Source: Aurantibacter sp034110465 (GTDB taxonomy: Bacteria > Bacteroidota > Bacteroidia > Flavobacteriales > Flavobacteriaceae). Taken from it: a DNA stretch of 64,000 nucleotides. Positions 40,534 to 49,267 of this stretch are shown here, one piece after another. The position numbers were made by a program, and so were the translations under genes. How positions within the stretch are numbered: position 1 is the first letter of the stretch; every line of letters begins with the position of its first letter. The stretch covers positions 124,001-188,000 of the forward strand of contig JAWUZD010000012.1 of NCBI GenBank assembly GCA_034110465.1, in the 5' to 3' direction. Under the pieces are notes generated by a model. It had not been told where the DNA came from and ran no database searches. It worked only from the letters and a program-made list of their open reading frames with translations.

Positions 40534-42681
40534 ATGAAAAAACTAACCCTTTGCGTTATTACTTTGGCTACAATTATGGCTTGTAAAAACGAAGAAAAAC
40601 CGAAAGAAGAAACTCCTATGGCAATTACTTACCCAGAAACCAAACGTGTAGATTCTACAAGAACCTATTTTGGCAAAGCTGTTAAAGACGATTTTGGTTG
40701 GTTAGAAGACGATAGAAGTCCAGATACTGAAGCTTGGGTAATTGCCCAAAACAAAGTGACTTACAATTATTTAGATCAAATTCCTTACAGAGAAGCGCTT
40801 AAACAACGTTTAGAAAAACTGTGGAATTACGAAAAAGTTGGCGCACCTTTTAAAGAAGGTGATAATTACTACTATTACAAAAACGATGGTTTACAAAATC
40901 ATTATGTGATCTATAAAAAAGGTGCTCAGAAAGATGAAGTTTTTTTAGACCCAAATACGTTTTCGGAAGATGGCACAACATCGCTTTCTGGTGTTAGTTT
41001 TACAGAAGATGGGAAATTAGCTGCCTATTCAATTTCTGAAGGCGGAAGCGATTGGCGAAAAGTATTAATTATGAATACTGAAACGCGCGAAATTATAGAA
41101 GATACTATTATAGACGTTAAGTTTAGCGGAACATCTTGGAAAGGAAACGATGGTTTCTACTATTCAAGTTACGACAAACCTGTTGGAAGCGAATTATCTG
41201 CTAAAACGGATCAACACAAAGTGTATTATCACAAATCAGGAACACCACAAAGCGAAGATAAAATTATTTTTGGAGCAACTCCAGAAGAAAAACACAGATA
41301 TATTGGTGCTTATGTAACAAAAGATCAGAATTTTTTAATGTTAAGTGCATCAGTTTCAACCTCAGGAAACAAATTGTTTATTAAAAATTTAAACGAGCCG
41401 AATAGTGTTTTCAGACCAATAATAGACAACGTAGAATCTGACACGTATTTAGTAGAAAACACAGGCGATAAATTGTATTTAAAAACCAACTTAAACGCAC
41501 CAAACGGAAAAATAGTTGTGGTTGATGCTAAAAATCCTTCACCAGAAAATTGGGTAGATTTTATTCCTGAAACAGAAAACGTATTATTAGTTTCTAAAGG
41601 TGGAAACTACTTTTTTGCTGAATATATGGTAGATGCAGTTTCTAAAGTAATGCAATACGATTATAACGGGAAACTAATTCGAGAGGTGAAATTACCAGGA
41701 ATTGGTAGCTCTGGATCTATTAATGGTAAAAAAGAAGATAAAGAATTATACTATTCATTTACAAATTACAATACGCCAAGTAGCACCTATATTTATAATG
41801 TAGAAACTGGAGAATCTACTAAGTATTGGACACCAAAAATCGATTTTAAAAGTGATGATTACGAATCTAAACAAGTCTTTTACACCTCTAAAGATGGTAC
41901 TAAGATTCCAATGATAATAACCTATAAAAAAGGAACAGAATTAAACGGTAAAAACCCAACAATTCTTTACGGTTATGGTGGATTCAACATTAGTTTAACA
42001 CCAAGTTTTAGCATTACAAACTCGGTTTGGTTAGAACAAGGCGGAATTTACGCAGTAGCTAATCTTCGTGGTGGCGGAGAATACGGAAAAGCGTGGCACG
42101 ATGCAGGAACGCAACAGAAAAAACAAAATGTTTTTGACGATTTTATTACAGCAGCAGAATACTTAAAAGATAATAATTATACCTCAACAGACTACTTAGC
42201 AATTTCTGGACGTTCTAATGGTGGATTATTAGTTGGAGCAACTATGACGCAAAGACCAGACTTAATGAAAGTAGCATTGCCTGGAGTTGGCGTATTAGAT
42301 ATGTTACGCTACCATACGTTTACAGCTGGCGCAGGTTGGGCATACGATTACGGTACTGCTGAAGATAATAAAGAGATGTTTAATTATTTAAAAAACTACT
42401 CGCCAGTACATAACGTAAAACCAAATACACAATATCCAGCAACAATGGTAACTACTGGAGATCATGACGATCGAGTAGTGCCAGCACATAGTTTTAAATT
42501 TGCTGCGGAATTACAAGCTAATCAAACCGGAACAAATCCAACCTTAATTAGAATAGATGTAAATGCCGGTCATGGCGCAGGAAAACCTGTAAGTATGCAA
42601 ATTCAAGAATGGGCAGATATTTATGGATTTACTTTATTTAATATGGGATATAAAACGTTACCAACTAAAGAAAAGAACTAA
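40534..42681 (+). CDS. Prolyl oligopeptidase family serine peptidase (S9A), lipoprotein
   Basis: 715 residues with a lipoprotein signal (IMACKNE, Cys17). N-terminal 'LEKLWNYEKVGAPFKEGDNYYYYKNDG'-type start of the seven-bladed propeller, then an alpha/beta hydrolase domain. Catalytic triad: Ser561 in 'SGRSNGGLL', Asp in 'DHDDRVVP' (643-650) and His680 in 'NAGHGAGK'. The 'GYGGFN' and 'RGGGEYG' oxyanion-region blocks are present. Prolyl oligopeptidases cut short peptides after proline; a periplasmic or surface location suits peptide feeding in Flavobacteria. Monocistronic between two terminators. Confidence 0.93.
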   Translation: MKKLTLCVITLATIMACKNEEKPKEETPMAITYPETKRVDSTRTYFGKAVKDDFGWLEDDRSPDTEAWVIAQNKVTYNYLDQIPYREALKQRLEKLWNYEKVGAPFKEGDNYYYYKNDGLQNHYVIYKKGAQKDEVFLDPNTFSEDGTTSLSGVSFTEDGKLAAYSISEGGSDWRKVLIMNTETREIIEDTIIDVKFSGTSWKGNDGFYYSSYDKPVGSELSAKTDQHKVYYHKSGTPQSEDKIIFGATPEEKHRYIGAYVTKDQNFLMLSASVSTSGNKLFIKNLNEPNSVFRPIIDNVESDTYLVENTGDKLYLKTNLNAPNGKIVVVDAKNPSPENWVDFIPETENVLLVSKGGNYFFAEYMVDAVSKVMQYDYNGKLIREVKLPGIGSSGSINGKKEDKELYYSFTNYNTPSSTYIYNVETGESTKYWTPKIDFKSDDYESKQVFYTSKDGTKIPMIITYKKGTELNGKNPTILYGYGGFNISLTPSFSITNSVWLEQGGIYAVANLRGGGEYGKAWHDAGTQQKKQNVFDDFITAAEYLKDNNYTSTDYLAISGRSNGGLLVGATMTQRPDLMKVALPGVGVLDMLRYHTFTAGAGWAYDYGTAEDNKEMFNYLKNYSPVHNVKPNTQYPATMVTTGDHDDRVVPAHSFKFAAELQANQTGTNPTLIRIDVNAGHGAGKPVSMQIQEWADIYGFTLFNMGYKTLPTKEKN

Positions 42682-42714
42682 AATGTTCCGATGCTTTAAT
42701 TGTTTTTGAATCCT

Positions 42715-42764
42715 AAAAAAATATCGAGAAATCTTCACCATAAATGAAATTCTCGATATTTTTT
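42715..42764 (+). terminator. Terminator of the prolyl oligopeptidase gene
   Basis: AAAAAATATCGAGAA and TTCTCGATATTTTTT form a perfect 15-pair stem around a 19-base loop. Confidence 0.75.
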
Positions 42765-42841
42765 CAATTAAGGCAACTCTAATTAAAAAACACCAGACAG
42801 AAATAATCATATTTATCTTACGTTTTGTACATTTAAGATCT

Positions 42842-43750
42842 ATGCTAAAAATTAAAAACCTTTCTTTTTCCTATATAAAAAAACCTATTTTAACCAACTT
42901 AAACTTCACGGTTAAATCAGGCGAACATTTAGCTATTATTGGCGAAAGTGGTTGTGGAAAAAGCACGCTTTTAGAGTTAATTTACGGCGAGTACGATTTA
43001 GAAATAGGTCAGATATTCTGGAAAGACACAGAAATTCTTGGACCAAAACACAACTTAGTGGCTGGTTACGAGTTTATGAAATCTGTAACTCAAGAATTCG
43101 ATTTAATGCCATTTATTTCAGTAGAACAAAACATAGGTAAATTCTTATCTAACTTCTTTCCTGAAGAGAAAAAAGAACGTGTCGCAGAGTTAATTAAAGT
43201 TGTAGAATTAGAAGCTGTTGCTAAAACTAAAGTCAAACTATTAAGTGGCGGACAAAAACAACGTGTCGCTATAGCAAGAGCATTAGCAAAAGCACCAGAA
43301 ATTCTATTATTAGACGAACCTTTTAGCCACATAGATAACTTTAAGAAACAATCTTTACGCAGAAATGTATTTAGTTATCTAAAAGAAAAAAGCATCACTT
43401 GCATAGTTGCAACTCACGATAAAAACGATGTTTTGGGTTTTGCAGATACTTTAATGGTTCTAGACCATCAAAAAATTGAAGATTACAACACGCCACAACA
43501 CATTTATAACCATCCAAAAACCACACTTATCGCTTCATTTTTTGATGAATTTAATCTAATTAACAATCAAATTGTTTACGCTAATCAATTATTAGTAGTT
43601 AAGAATTCAGAATTAAAAGCAACAGTTGTTAATAGCTATTTTAATGGGAATAATTTCCTAATAGAATCTAGGCTAAATGATAAAGCTTGTTTCTTTTATA
43701 ACGCAACAGCTTTAGATAAAGATGCTTTGCTTTGTTTAGAGGTTAATTAA
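42842..43750 (+). CDS. ABC transporter ATP-binding protein (orphan, PotA/FbpC-like)
   Basis: 302 residues. Walker A 'GESGCGKST' at 34-42, signature 'LSGGQKQR' near 132-139 and Walker B 'ILLLDEPFSHID'. After the ATPase domain (about 1-225) a C-terminal part of about 75 residues looks like a small beta-rich (TOBE-like) regulatory domain, as in iron(III), polyamine or molybdate importers. No permease or binding-protein gene is next to it, so substrate and partners cannot be assigned. It resembles Bacteroidota proteins that stand alone. Confidence 0.85.
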   Translation: MLKIKNLSFSYIKKPILTNLNFTVKSGEHLAIIGESGCGKSTLLELIYGEYDLEIGQIFWKDTEILGPKHNLVAGYEFMKSVTQEFDLMPFISVEQNIGKFLSNFFPEEKKERVAELIKVVELEAVAKTKVKLLSGGQKQRVAIARALAKAPEILLLDEPFSHIDNFKKQSLRRNVFSYLKEKSITCIVATHDKNDVLGFADTLMVLDHQKIEDYNTPQHIYNHPKTTLIASFFDEFNLINNQIVYANQLLVVKNSELKATVVNSYFNGNNFLIESRLNDKACFFYNATALDKDALLCLEVN

Positions 43751-43765
43751 GTCTAAAAAGAAGTG

Positions 43766-43860
43766 AGATTCTGCTCTTCTGCAGAATGACAAAATATTAT
43801 AACTATAATGACACATTGAGCACTTCGACTGCGCTCAGTATAATCCTTCTTGGTCGAAAT
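43766..43860. repeat. Dispersed hairpin repeats between the ABC and RND genes
   Basis: ATTCTGC (43768-43774) and GCAGAAT (43781-43787) pair in an AGATT...AATGA frame like that at 12816-12839. TTCGACTGCGCTCA (43824-43837) is the exact reverse complement of a segment at 27941-27954. No protein frame is plausible here. The two elements match the style of flavobacterial intergenic repeats. Confidence 0.6.
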
Positions 43861-43904
43861 GCTATTTTAAAACACAATTCTAATATAAAAATCAGAAAAG
43901 CTAT

Positions 43905-46157
43905 TTACTTATCAAAACGTTTTAATAAAGCTGGTAAGTAGAATAAATCTGTAATTAAAGCTACTGCAACGGTTACTGCACACAACAATCCAAAATCTTG
44001 CACCGATGGTGTTGCACTTGAGGCAATAATTAAAAAACCTGCAACTAATGCAAAAGTTGTGGAGATTAAAGCGGAACCTGTGTATTGTAAAGCATAATTT
44101 ATACGTAGTTCTGGAGACGCATTATCTTTTTTTGTTTTTCGATACTTGTACATTAAATGTATAGTGTCGTCCATTGCAATACCAAGCATAATTGGTGTAA
44201 TCATAGCTGTTGTAACATCTAAAGGAATATTCAACAAACTCATAAGTATAGCTAAAACAGCTAATGGTAATAGGTTAGGAATTAGTACTAATAATGTTGT
44301 TTTAACACTTTTAATAAACACTAAAAGACATAAAAAAGCCACAAAGAAAGCCGCGAAAAACGACCTAAATTGTGTTTGTAAAATGAAGTTGTTTAATTGA
44401 GCAAAAACAACTGCAAAGCCATTTATTTTCAGCGTGTACTCGTCTGTGTTAAACGTAGCATCAAAATCAAATTGAATTTTTGAAATAAGCGCTTCCAATT
44501 CCGAAGTCTTCATTTCTTTAAAACTAATGGTTATTCCTGCCGACTTTAAATCGTCTGAAAATAATTTAAAAAAGCTATTATTTTCATTATCAACGCTACT
44601 TAGTGTGTTTTTCATAGCATCTTCGGAGACATTAGATTGAAATAATATAGGCGTACGTTTTTCGAGGAAATTTTTAATATTAACCACAGAAACTGGTGAG
44701 TTAATCACTGGGTTTTCCTCTAATTTATTCTGAAAATCTTCAAGTTGTTTTAAAGCTTTTCGACTTATAATTTTATCGCCATTTACAACAGAAATATCCA
44801 ACTGCATGCGCGAACTTCCGTTTAAATTTGTATCTACAAATCTAGCGTCTTGTTTGGTTTTTCCTTCAGCTAAAAGATTACTCGAATCTGTGTCTATTTT
44901 CACTTGAAATATTGAATAAATCCCGTAAAATAAAATAAGCGTAAACACAAGTATTATTTTGTTTTGGTAAACCGAAGTAAACTTATTTAGCCAAGTGACA
45001 AATCCATTTTGACTAAAACCTTTTATGGTAAACAATGGTTTTGTAGACTTAAAATCTAAGCTCATAAAACTAAACCCAATAATTGCAATAACATACACTA
45101 ATACAAAGCTTAAAAATAAACCAATACAGGTAAAAACGCCCATGTTTTTAAATGCTGGTAAAGGCGACAAATACAACGCAAAATACCCTACAAATGTGGT
45201 TAAAGTGGTATAAAAACATGGCACAAAACTCTTTTTAATAGCAATAGCTAATAATTCAGTTTTAGAACTAAATTTATTTTTTAAACCTTCTTTATGGTAG
45301 ATATTAATAATATGAACTGCATCACTAACGCTATACACCATTAAAATGGTTGGTATTAGCATCGAAATCATGTTTAAGGCAAATCCAAAAGAGGTAATTA
45401 TGCCAAATAATATAGACACAGGAACTGCTACGGATAATAAAGAGACTATTAAATAGCGCTTGTTTGGTAACATAAACAGAAGCATTAGCGTAATAAATAG
45501 TACGGTTAAACTTCCAAAAACTAAACTTTCTTTATAAATACCTTTACTGTAAGCTTCGTTTAAAACTGGCGGACCTGTTAGGTAATAATCGCTGTAGTTT
45601 TTTTCTATTAGCGTTTTTATTTCATTTAAAATATCTTTTCGTTTTGATTCAATGGTTGGTGTTGGATTTAATTGAATGTAAAAAAACTGATGCTTAAAAT
45701 CCTTAGTCACCAACTGACTTTTTATACTTGGCAATTTTGATATTAGGCTTTTTAGACCTTTTTCACTTCTTTCGGTATTATATAAATCGTCAAAACGAAT
45801 ATTTCTATTGGCGTAAACTGGATATTTTGCTTTAGCTATACTGAAAGATGTTTTAACATAAGAAAGCGAATCTATTGCTTTGTGTAATTTAAGAAGTTGT
45901 TGTTTTTCTGAAACTCCAATAGCATTTTCTACAGGAAACATAGCAACAAAAATCTCATCGGAGCCAAATTCTTTCTGAAAATCTATGTAAGCTTTATAAC
46001 TTGGATCGTCTTCCAAAAACCAAATAGATAAAGAGTTATCTACACGTAATTTAATTATGGTTTGAAAACCTGAAAAAGCCATTAATCCGGATAAAACAAT
46101 AATTATGGCAATTCTAAATTTTATAACATTATCAATGAGTTGTTCTATTTTTTTCAT
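43905..46157 (-). CDS. RND/MMPL-family transporter
   Basis: 750 residues with about twelve transmembrane helices in two halves, each opening with one helix and a large periplasmic loop (about residues 40-210 and 430-600). 'MLIPTILMVYSVSDAVHIINIYH' and its repeat 'ITPIMLGIAMDDTIHLMYKY' near 680-700 carry the Asp residues used for proton coupling in the SSD/MMPL family. Substrates are often lipids or sterol-like compounds; none can be assigned. It is transcribed alone from a TATCTTTG box. Confidence 0.88.
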   Translation of the reverse strand: MKKIEQLIDNVIKFRIAIIIVLSGLMAFSGFQTIIKLRVDNSLSIWFLEDDPSYKAYIDFQKEFGSDEIFVAMFPVENAIGVSEKQQLLKLHKAIDSLSYVKTSFSIAKAKYPVYANRNIRFDDLYNTERSEKGLKSLISKLPSIKSQLVTKDFKHQFFYIQLNPTPTIESKRKDILNEIKTLIEKNYSDYYLTGPPVLNEAYSKGIYKESLVFGSLTVLFITLMLLFMLPNKRYLIVSLLSVAVPVSILFGIITSFGFALNMISMLIPTILMVYSVSDAVHIINIYHKEGLKNKFSSKTELLAIAIKKSFVPCFYTTLTTFVGYFALYLSPLPAFKNMGVFTCIGLFLSFVLVYVIAIIGFSFMSLDFKSTKPLFTIKGFSQNGFVTWLNKFTSVYQNKIILVFTLILFYGIYSIFQVKIDTDSSNLLAEGKTKQDARFVDTNLNGSSRMQLDISVVNGDKIISRKALKQLEDFQNKLEENPVINSPVSVVNIKNFLEKRTPILFQSNVSEDAMKNTLSSVDNENNSFFKLFSDDLKSAGITISFKEMKTSELEALISKIQFDFDATFNTDEYTLKINGFAVVFAQLNNFILQTQFRSFFAAFFVAFLCLLVFIKSVKTTLLVLIPNLLPLAVLAILMSLLNIPLDVTTAMITPIMLGIAMDDTIHLMYKYRKTKKDNASPELRINYALQYTGSALISTTFALVAGFLIIASSATPSVQDFGLLCAVTVAVALITDLFYLPALLKRFDK

Positions 46158-46185
46158 TTTTCAAAATTAAATCTATACAATAAAA

Positions 46186-46193
46186 CAAAGATA
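46186..46193 (-). promoter_or_regulatory. -7 box of the RND/MMPL gene
   Basis: TATCTTTG on the minus strand, exact TAnnTTTG, 28 bases before the start. Confidence 0.5.
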
Positions 46194-46289
46194 TTACTTC
46201 TAAAAGCCTAATGCGTTATTAATGGTTTAGTTAGTGCTTTTTTAGTTATTAACATATTTAAACTATTGTTTATTAGTTATGATTTCTAT

Positions 46290-46748
46290 TTAAATAACCT
46301 CAACAATATCAAACCTGTTATCTCTAAAACTAATCGTATTTCCAATGGTTTTACCAAGAAGCAATAATCCTATTGGCGTATTTGGAGAAATAGCATAAAA
46401 TTTATCGTTTTCAAAAATTAATTCTCCAAAACTTATAGCAATAAAATAATTCGCCTTTGTCGTAAACACAATACTACCTAAACCAATGCTTTTGGAAGAA
46501 TACTCTGGATTTATTTTAGAAAGCGTCACTTGAGTTTTTTGAATTTCAGCTAATTGATTACCTGCTTTTTCACGCTCTAACTGCACCATTGCTCTTCCTG
46601 TTTCGTGCTTATCTCCAGCACTACTTTTAGTTTCGCTTTGTAAACTCTGCTGCAAGTCGTCTATTATAGATGCAAGCGTTTTTAAGCGCACATCTAAGTT
46701 TGCTTGACAAAGTGCTAGTAATTCGTTCTTTATGGCTTTATTTCTCAT
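46290..46748 (-). CDS. GreA/GreB C-terminal-domain protein
   Basis: 152 residues. An N-terminal coiled-coil-like helical region ('KHETGRAMVQLEREKAGNQLAEIQ', about 45-70) precedes a C-terminal beta domain 'GSIVFTTKANYFIAISFGELIF ... ISPNTPIGLLLLGKTIGNTISF', the FKBP-like part of GreA/GreB. True Gre factors have a longer coiled coil that enters RNA polymerase; the short form here may not rescue arrested polymerase. It is often mislabelled 3-oxoacyl-ACP synthase in databases. It overlaps mtgA by 11 bases. Confidence 0.8.
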   Translation of the reverse strand: MRNKAIKNELLALCQANLDVRLKTLASIIDDLQQSLQSETKSSAGDKHETGRAMVQLEREKAGNQLAEIQKTQVTLSKINPEYSSKSIGLGSIVFTTKANYFIAISFGELIFENDKFYAISPNTPIGLLLLGKTIGNTISFRDNRFDIVEVI

Positions 46749-47436
46749 TTTTAACGTTCTTTTTGGGAAATTCTAAAGGTCCATAAAAATTCATTTGTTT
46801 TACAATCCAATTTTTTCGTTTAGAAATATAATTCGTTGCAGGATTAGCTTTATATGTTCTTGGGTTTGGTAAAACAGCAGCAATTGCAGCTGCTTGGTAA
46901 TTACTTAGTTTTTTAGCTGAGGTTTTAAACCAATACTGAGATGCCGCTTCTGCGCCATAAACGCCTTTACCCATTTCTATACTATTTAAATAGACTTCCA
47001 AAATGCGTTGTTTACTCCAAATTAATTCAATTAAAAACGTGAAATAGGTTTCTAAACCTTTACGTAACCAACTTCTGTTTGGCCACAAAAAAACGTTTTT
47101 AGCCGTTTGCTGACTGATAGTACTTCCGCCTTTTATACGTTTTCCTTTTTGGTTGTTTTCGTATGCTTTTTCTATAGCACTAATATCAAAACCGTTATGA
47201 TTAACAAATTTCTGATCTTCGCTACAAATAACTGCTTTTTTAAGATGAACAGAAATGTCTTCAAATGCAACCCAATCGTGTTTTATAGATTTTGTTTTAC
47301 TATTGTCTTCTGTGTAACGAATTAACATTAAAGGTGTATAAAATACCGGAACGAATTTATAAATCACAACTAATCCTACGGTAAAGACTACAAACCAAAA
47401 ACAACATTTTATAATAAAAGTAAAAAAACGTTTCAT
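46738..47436 (-). CDS. mtgA: Monofunctional biosynthetic peptidoglycan transglycosylase
   Basis: 232 residues, one N-terminal transmembrane helix (about 7-28), then a GT51 domain with catalytic Glu73 in 'CSEDQKFVNHNG', 'GGSTISQQTAKNVF' and 'EVYLNSIEMGKGVYGAEAASQYWF'. It polymerises lipid II into glycan strands at the outer face of the inner membrane, without transpeptidase. Overlaps the GreA/GreB-like gene by 11 bases, so the two are cotranscribed. Confidence 0.95.
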   Translation of the reverse strand: MKRFFTFIIKCCFWFVVFTVGLVVIYKFVPVFYTPLMLIRYTEDNSKTKSIKHDWVAFEDISVHLKKAVICSEDQKFVNHNGFDISAIEKAYENNQKGKRIKGGSTISQQTAKNVFLWPNRSWLRKGLETYFTFLIELIWSKQRILEVYLNSIEMGKGVYGAEAASQYWFKTSAKKLSNYQAAAIAAVLPNPRTYKANPATNYISKRKNWIVKQMNFYGPLEFPKKNVKNEK

Positions 47437-47440
47437 TAAT

Positions 47441-48067
47441 TTACATTTCTATGTAGTAGGTTCTTATTTCTTTTTTTAGAGCTTCTATTCTATCTTTTTT
47501 GTTTCTAATAAGTCCTCTTTCATCGTTTAAGAAATAAGAAACCTTATTCGAGTCAATTCTTAAAACTGGAAATAATCTTTTTCCATTTTTATCAGTTTCA
47601 ATATAAAATTCCCAAACTTCTTTATTTGTAAACTTAACACTACACAAAGGAAGAACTAAATCATCTGTTTGGTATTTACGATGTTTTATTAATTCTACAC
47701 GAGAAGCTATAGTATCATTAGTTTTATCATAGAACAAAATGTTTTTATATGTAATTTTAATTTTCTCGTAATTAAATCGATTATCTTTTAACTGTTTTGA
47801 TTTCCAAGTTCCAATCCATTTTAATGCTTCTATCTTTTGATATTTAGGGATTAAAGAATCTATTATCCTTTTTGATTTTATACCAATTTGATTTTTAGAG
47901 TTAAGAAAACAAGCGTTTCGAAAATAATGTAAAGCTAAGAACTCCTTATTTTCTTTTAAAATTTTCACTGCAAAACCATAATTTTTTTTTTGTTGTTCTA
48001 AAGAAGAGTTGTTTTGTGCACTTATGTTTATGCTTGAAAATAAAAGTATCAAATATATATATTTCAT
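47441..48067 (-). CDS. Secreted protein of unknown function
   Basis: 208 residues with a cleavable signal (INISAQN, about residue 19). A helical first part with 'GFAVKILKENKEFLALHYFRNACFLNS' looks like a single tetratricopeptide-like hairpin, followed by a beta-rich region with 'WIGTWKSKQ' and 'LPLCSVKFTNKEVWEFYI', which resembles a small lipocalin-like strand order. I do not recognise it. Four bases separate its stop from the mtgA start, so the two are probably read together. Confidence 0.65.
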   Translation of the reverse strand: MKYIYLILLFSSINISAQNNSSLEQQKKNYGFAVKILKENKEFLALHYFRNACFLNSKNQIGIKSKRIIDSLIPKYQKIEALKWIGTWKSKQLKDNRFNYEKIKITYKNILFYDKTNDTIASRVELIKHRKYQTDDLVLPLCSVKFTNKEVWEFYIETDKNGKRLFPVLRIDSNKVSYFLNDERGLIRNKKDRIEALKKEIRTYYIEM

Positions 48068-48076
48068 TTTTTTAAT

Positions 48077-49192
48077 TTATTTTAAAAGTTCTGCTAATTC
48101 CTTACCTACTAAACTACCAATTGCAATTCCCATTCCTCCTAATCTAACACCACAGAAAACATTATTAGATATTTGTTTTACAATAGGTTTTTTTTGAGAA
48201 CCTACTCCCATAATTCCGCTCCAACGTATATCTATTTCAAAATCTGTTTTAGGTAAAATAGTAGTTTTTAAAAGTTCTTCTAGCTTATTTTGAATCAGTT
48301 CGGTTTGATTAAAACTTGTGGTTTCTTCGGCTTTGAAATCTAAGTTTCTTCCACCACCTAAAAGAATTCTATTGTTTATATTTCTAAAATAATAGTAGCC
48401 TTGTTCTAAATGAAATGTTCCTTTTATTTTTAAGTCTTTTATAGGCTTAGTGATTAACACTTGAGCTCTTGCAGGCTTTACGGTTTCATTTAACAACTCT
48501 GATGCAAATCCGTTGGTTGCTACTAACACTTTTGATGCTTTTAATGTGAAGTGATTCGTCTTAATCTCTACAAAATCGTTATTATCTTGAAAAGCTTCAA
48601 CGGATATATTATTTAAAATCTTGATGTCTTTTTTAATAGCTAATTTTAGTAACGAATTCATCATTTTTCCGGTATCAATCTGTCCTTCAAATCGATTAAA
48701 AAACAACTGATTATTCACGTTTTCAAAACCAAAATTATTTTCAACTTCATTATAAACGTCTTTCTTAAAAATAGGTTTTAAAATATGATTGATATGGTTT
48801 TTATGAAACTGGCATTCTTCAAATAAGAAATTGTCATCACTTGGAAACAACTCATAACCACCATAAGGTTTATACCTCAATTTTTTATCGCCAACGGTTT
48901 GTCTTAATACGTGTAAGCCTTTTAAACGCTGAATAACCAATTCTATAACCTCAGCTTCTGAATGTGTTTTTAAATCGTCTATAAGTTCTGTTAAGCTTCC
49001 AAAACAAGCAAAACCGGCATTTTTTGTACTTGCGCCTTGTGGTAAAACACCTTTTTCTAAAATTACAATTTTAGCTTTAGGCTGTTTTTTTCTGATTTGT
49101 AGTGCGCAGTTAAGTCCAACAATTCCGCTACCAATAATGGCATAATCTATATTTGAAAGCCAACTTTTATGTTCCCAATAACTATAATTCAT
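48077..49192 (-). CDS. FAD-dependent oxidoreductase, DAO family
   Basis: 371 residues from the ATG of 'MNYSYWEH'; an in-frame TTG five codons upstream is less likely. N-terminal Rossmann motif 'DYAIIGSGIVGLNCALQIRK' with GxGxxG and 'VILEKGVLPQGASTKNAGF', typical of D-amino-acid-oxidase-like enzymes, and C-terminal 'NVFCGVRLGGMGIAIGSLVGKELAEL'. Substrate not evident; glycine or other amine oxidases and TrmC-like domains share the fold. Followed by a nine-base gap and the unknown secreted protein gene. Confidence 0.85.
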   Translation of the reverse strand: MNYSYWEHKSWLSNIDYAIIGSGIVGLNCALQIRKKQPKAKIVILEKGVLPQGASTKNAGFACFGSLTELIDDLKTHSEAEVIELVIQRLKGLHVLRQTVGDKKLRYKPYGGYELFPSDDNFLFEECQFHKNHINHILKPIFKKDVYNEVENNFGFENVNNQLFFNRFEGQIDTGKMMNSLLKLAIKKDIKILNNISVEAFQDNNDFVEIKTNHFTLKASKVLVATNGFASELLNETVKPARAQVLITKPIKDLKIKGTFHLEQGYYYFRNINNRILLGGGRNLDFKAEETTSFNQTELIQNKLEELLKTTILPKTDFEIDIRWSGIMGVGSQKKPIVKQISNNVFCGVRLGGMGIAIGSLVGKELAELLK

Positions 49193-49208
49193 AACCACAA
49201 GAAACAAA

Positions 49209-49242
49209 AAAAACCTTAATAGAAATAACTATTAAGGTTTTA
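49209..49242 (-). terminator. Terminator of the subtilase gene
   Basis: AAAACCTTAATAG and CTATTAAGGTTTT form a perfect 13-pair stem with a six-base loop; a T run follows on the minus strand. Confidence 0.85.
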
Positions 49243-49267
49243 AAATTATAAGTTTTATATAAATGAA

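Noticed and set aside
46290..46748. 3-oxoacyl-ACP synthase
   Set aside because: This database name is sometimes given to the family, but there is no thiolase fold or catalytic Cys-His-His; the C-terminal part is the GreA/GreB domain.
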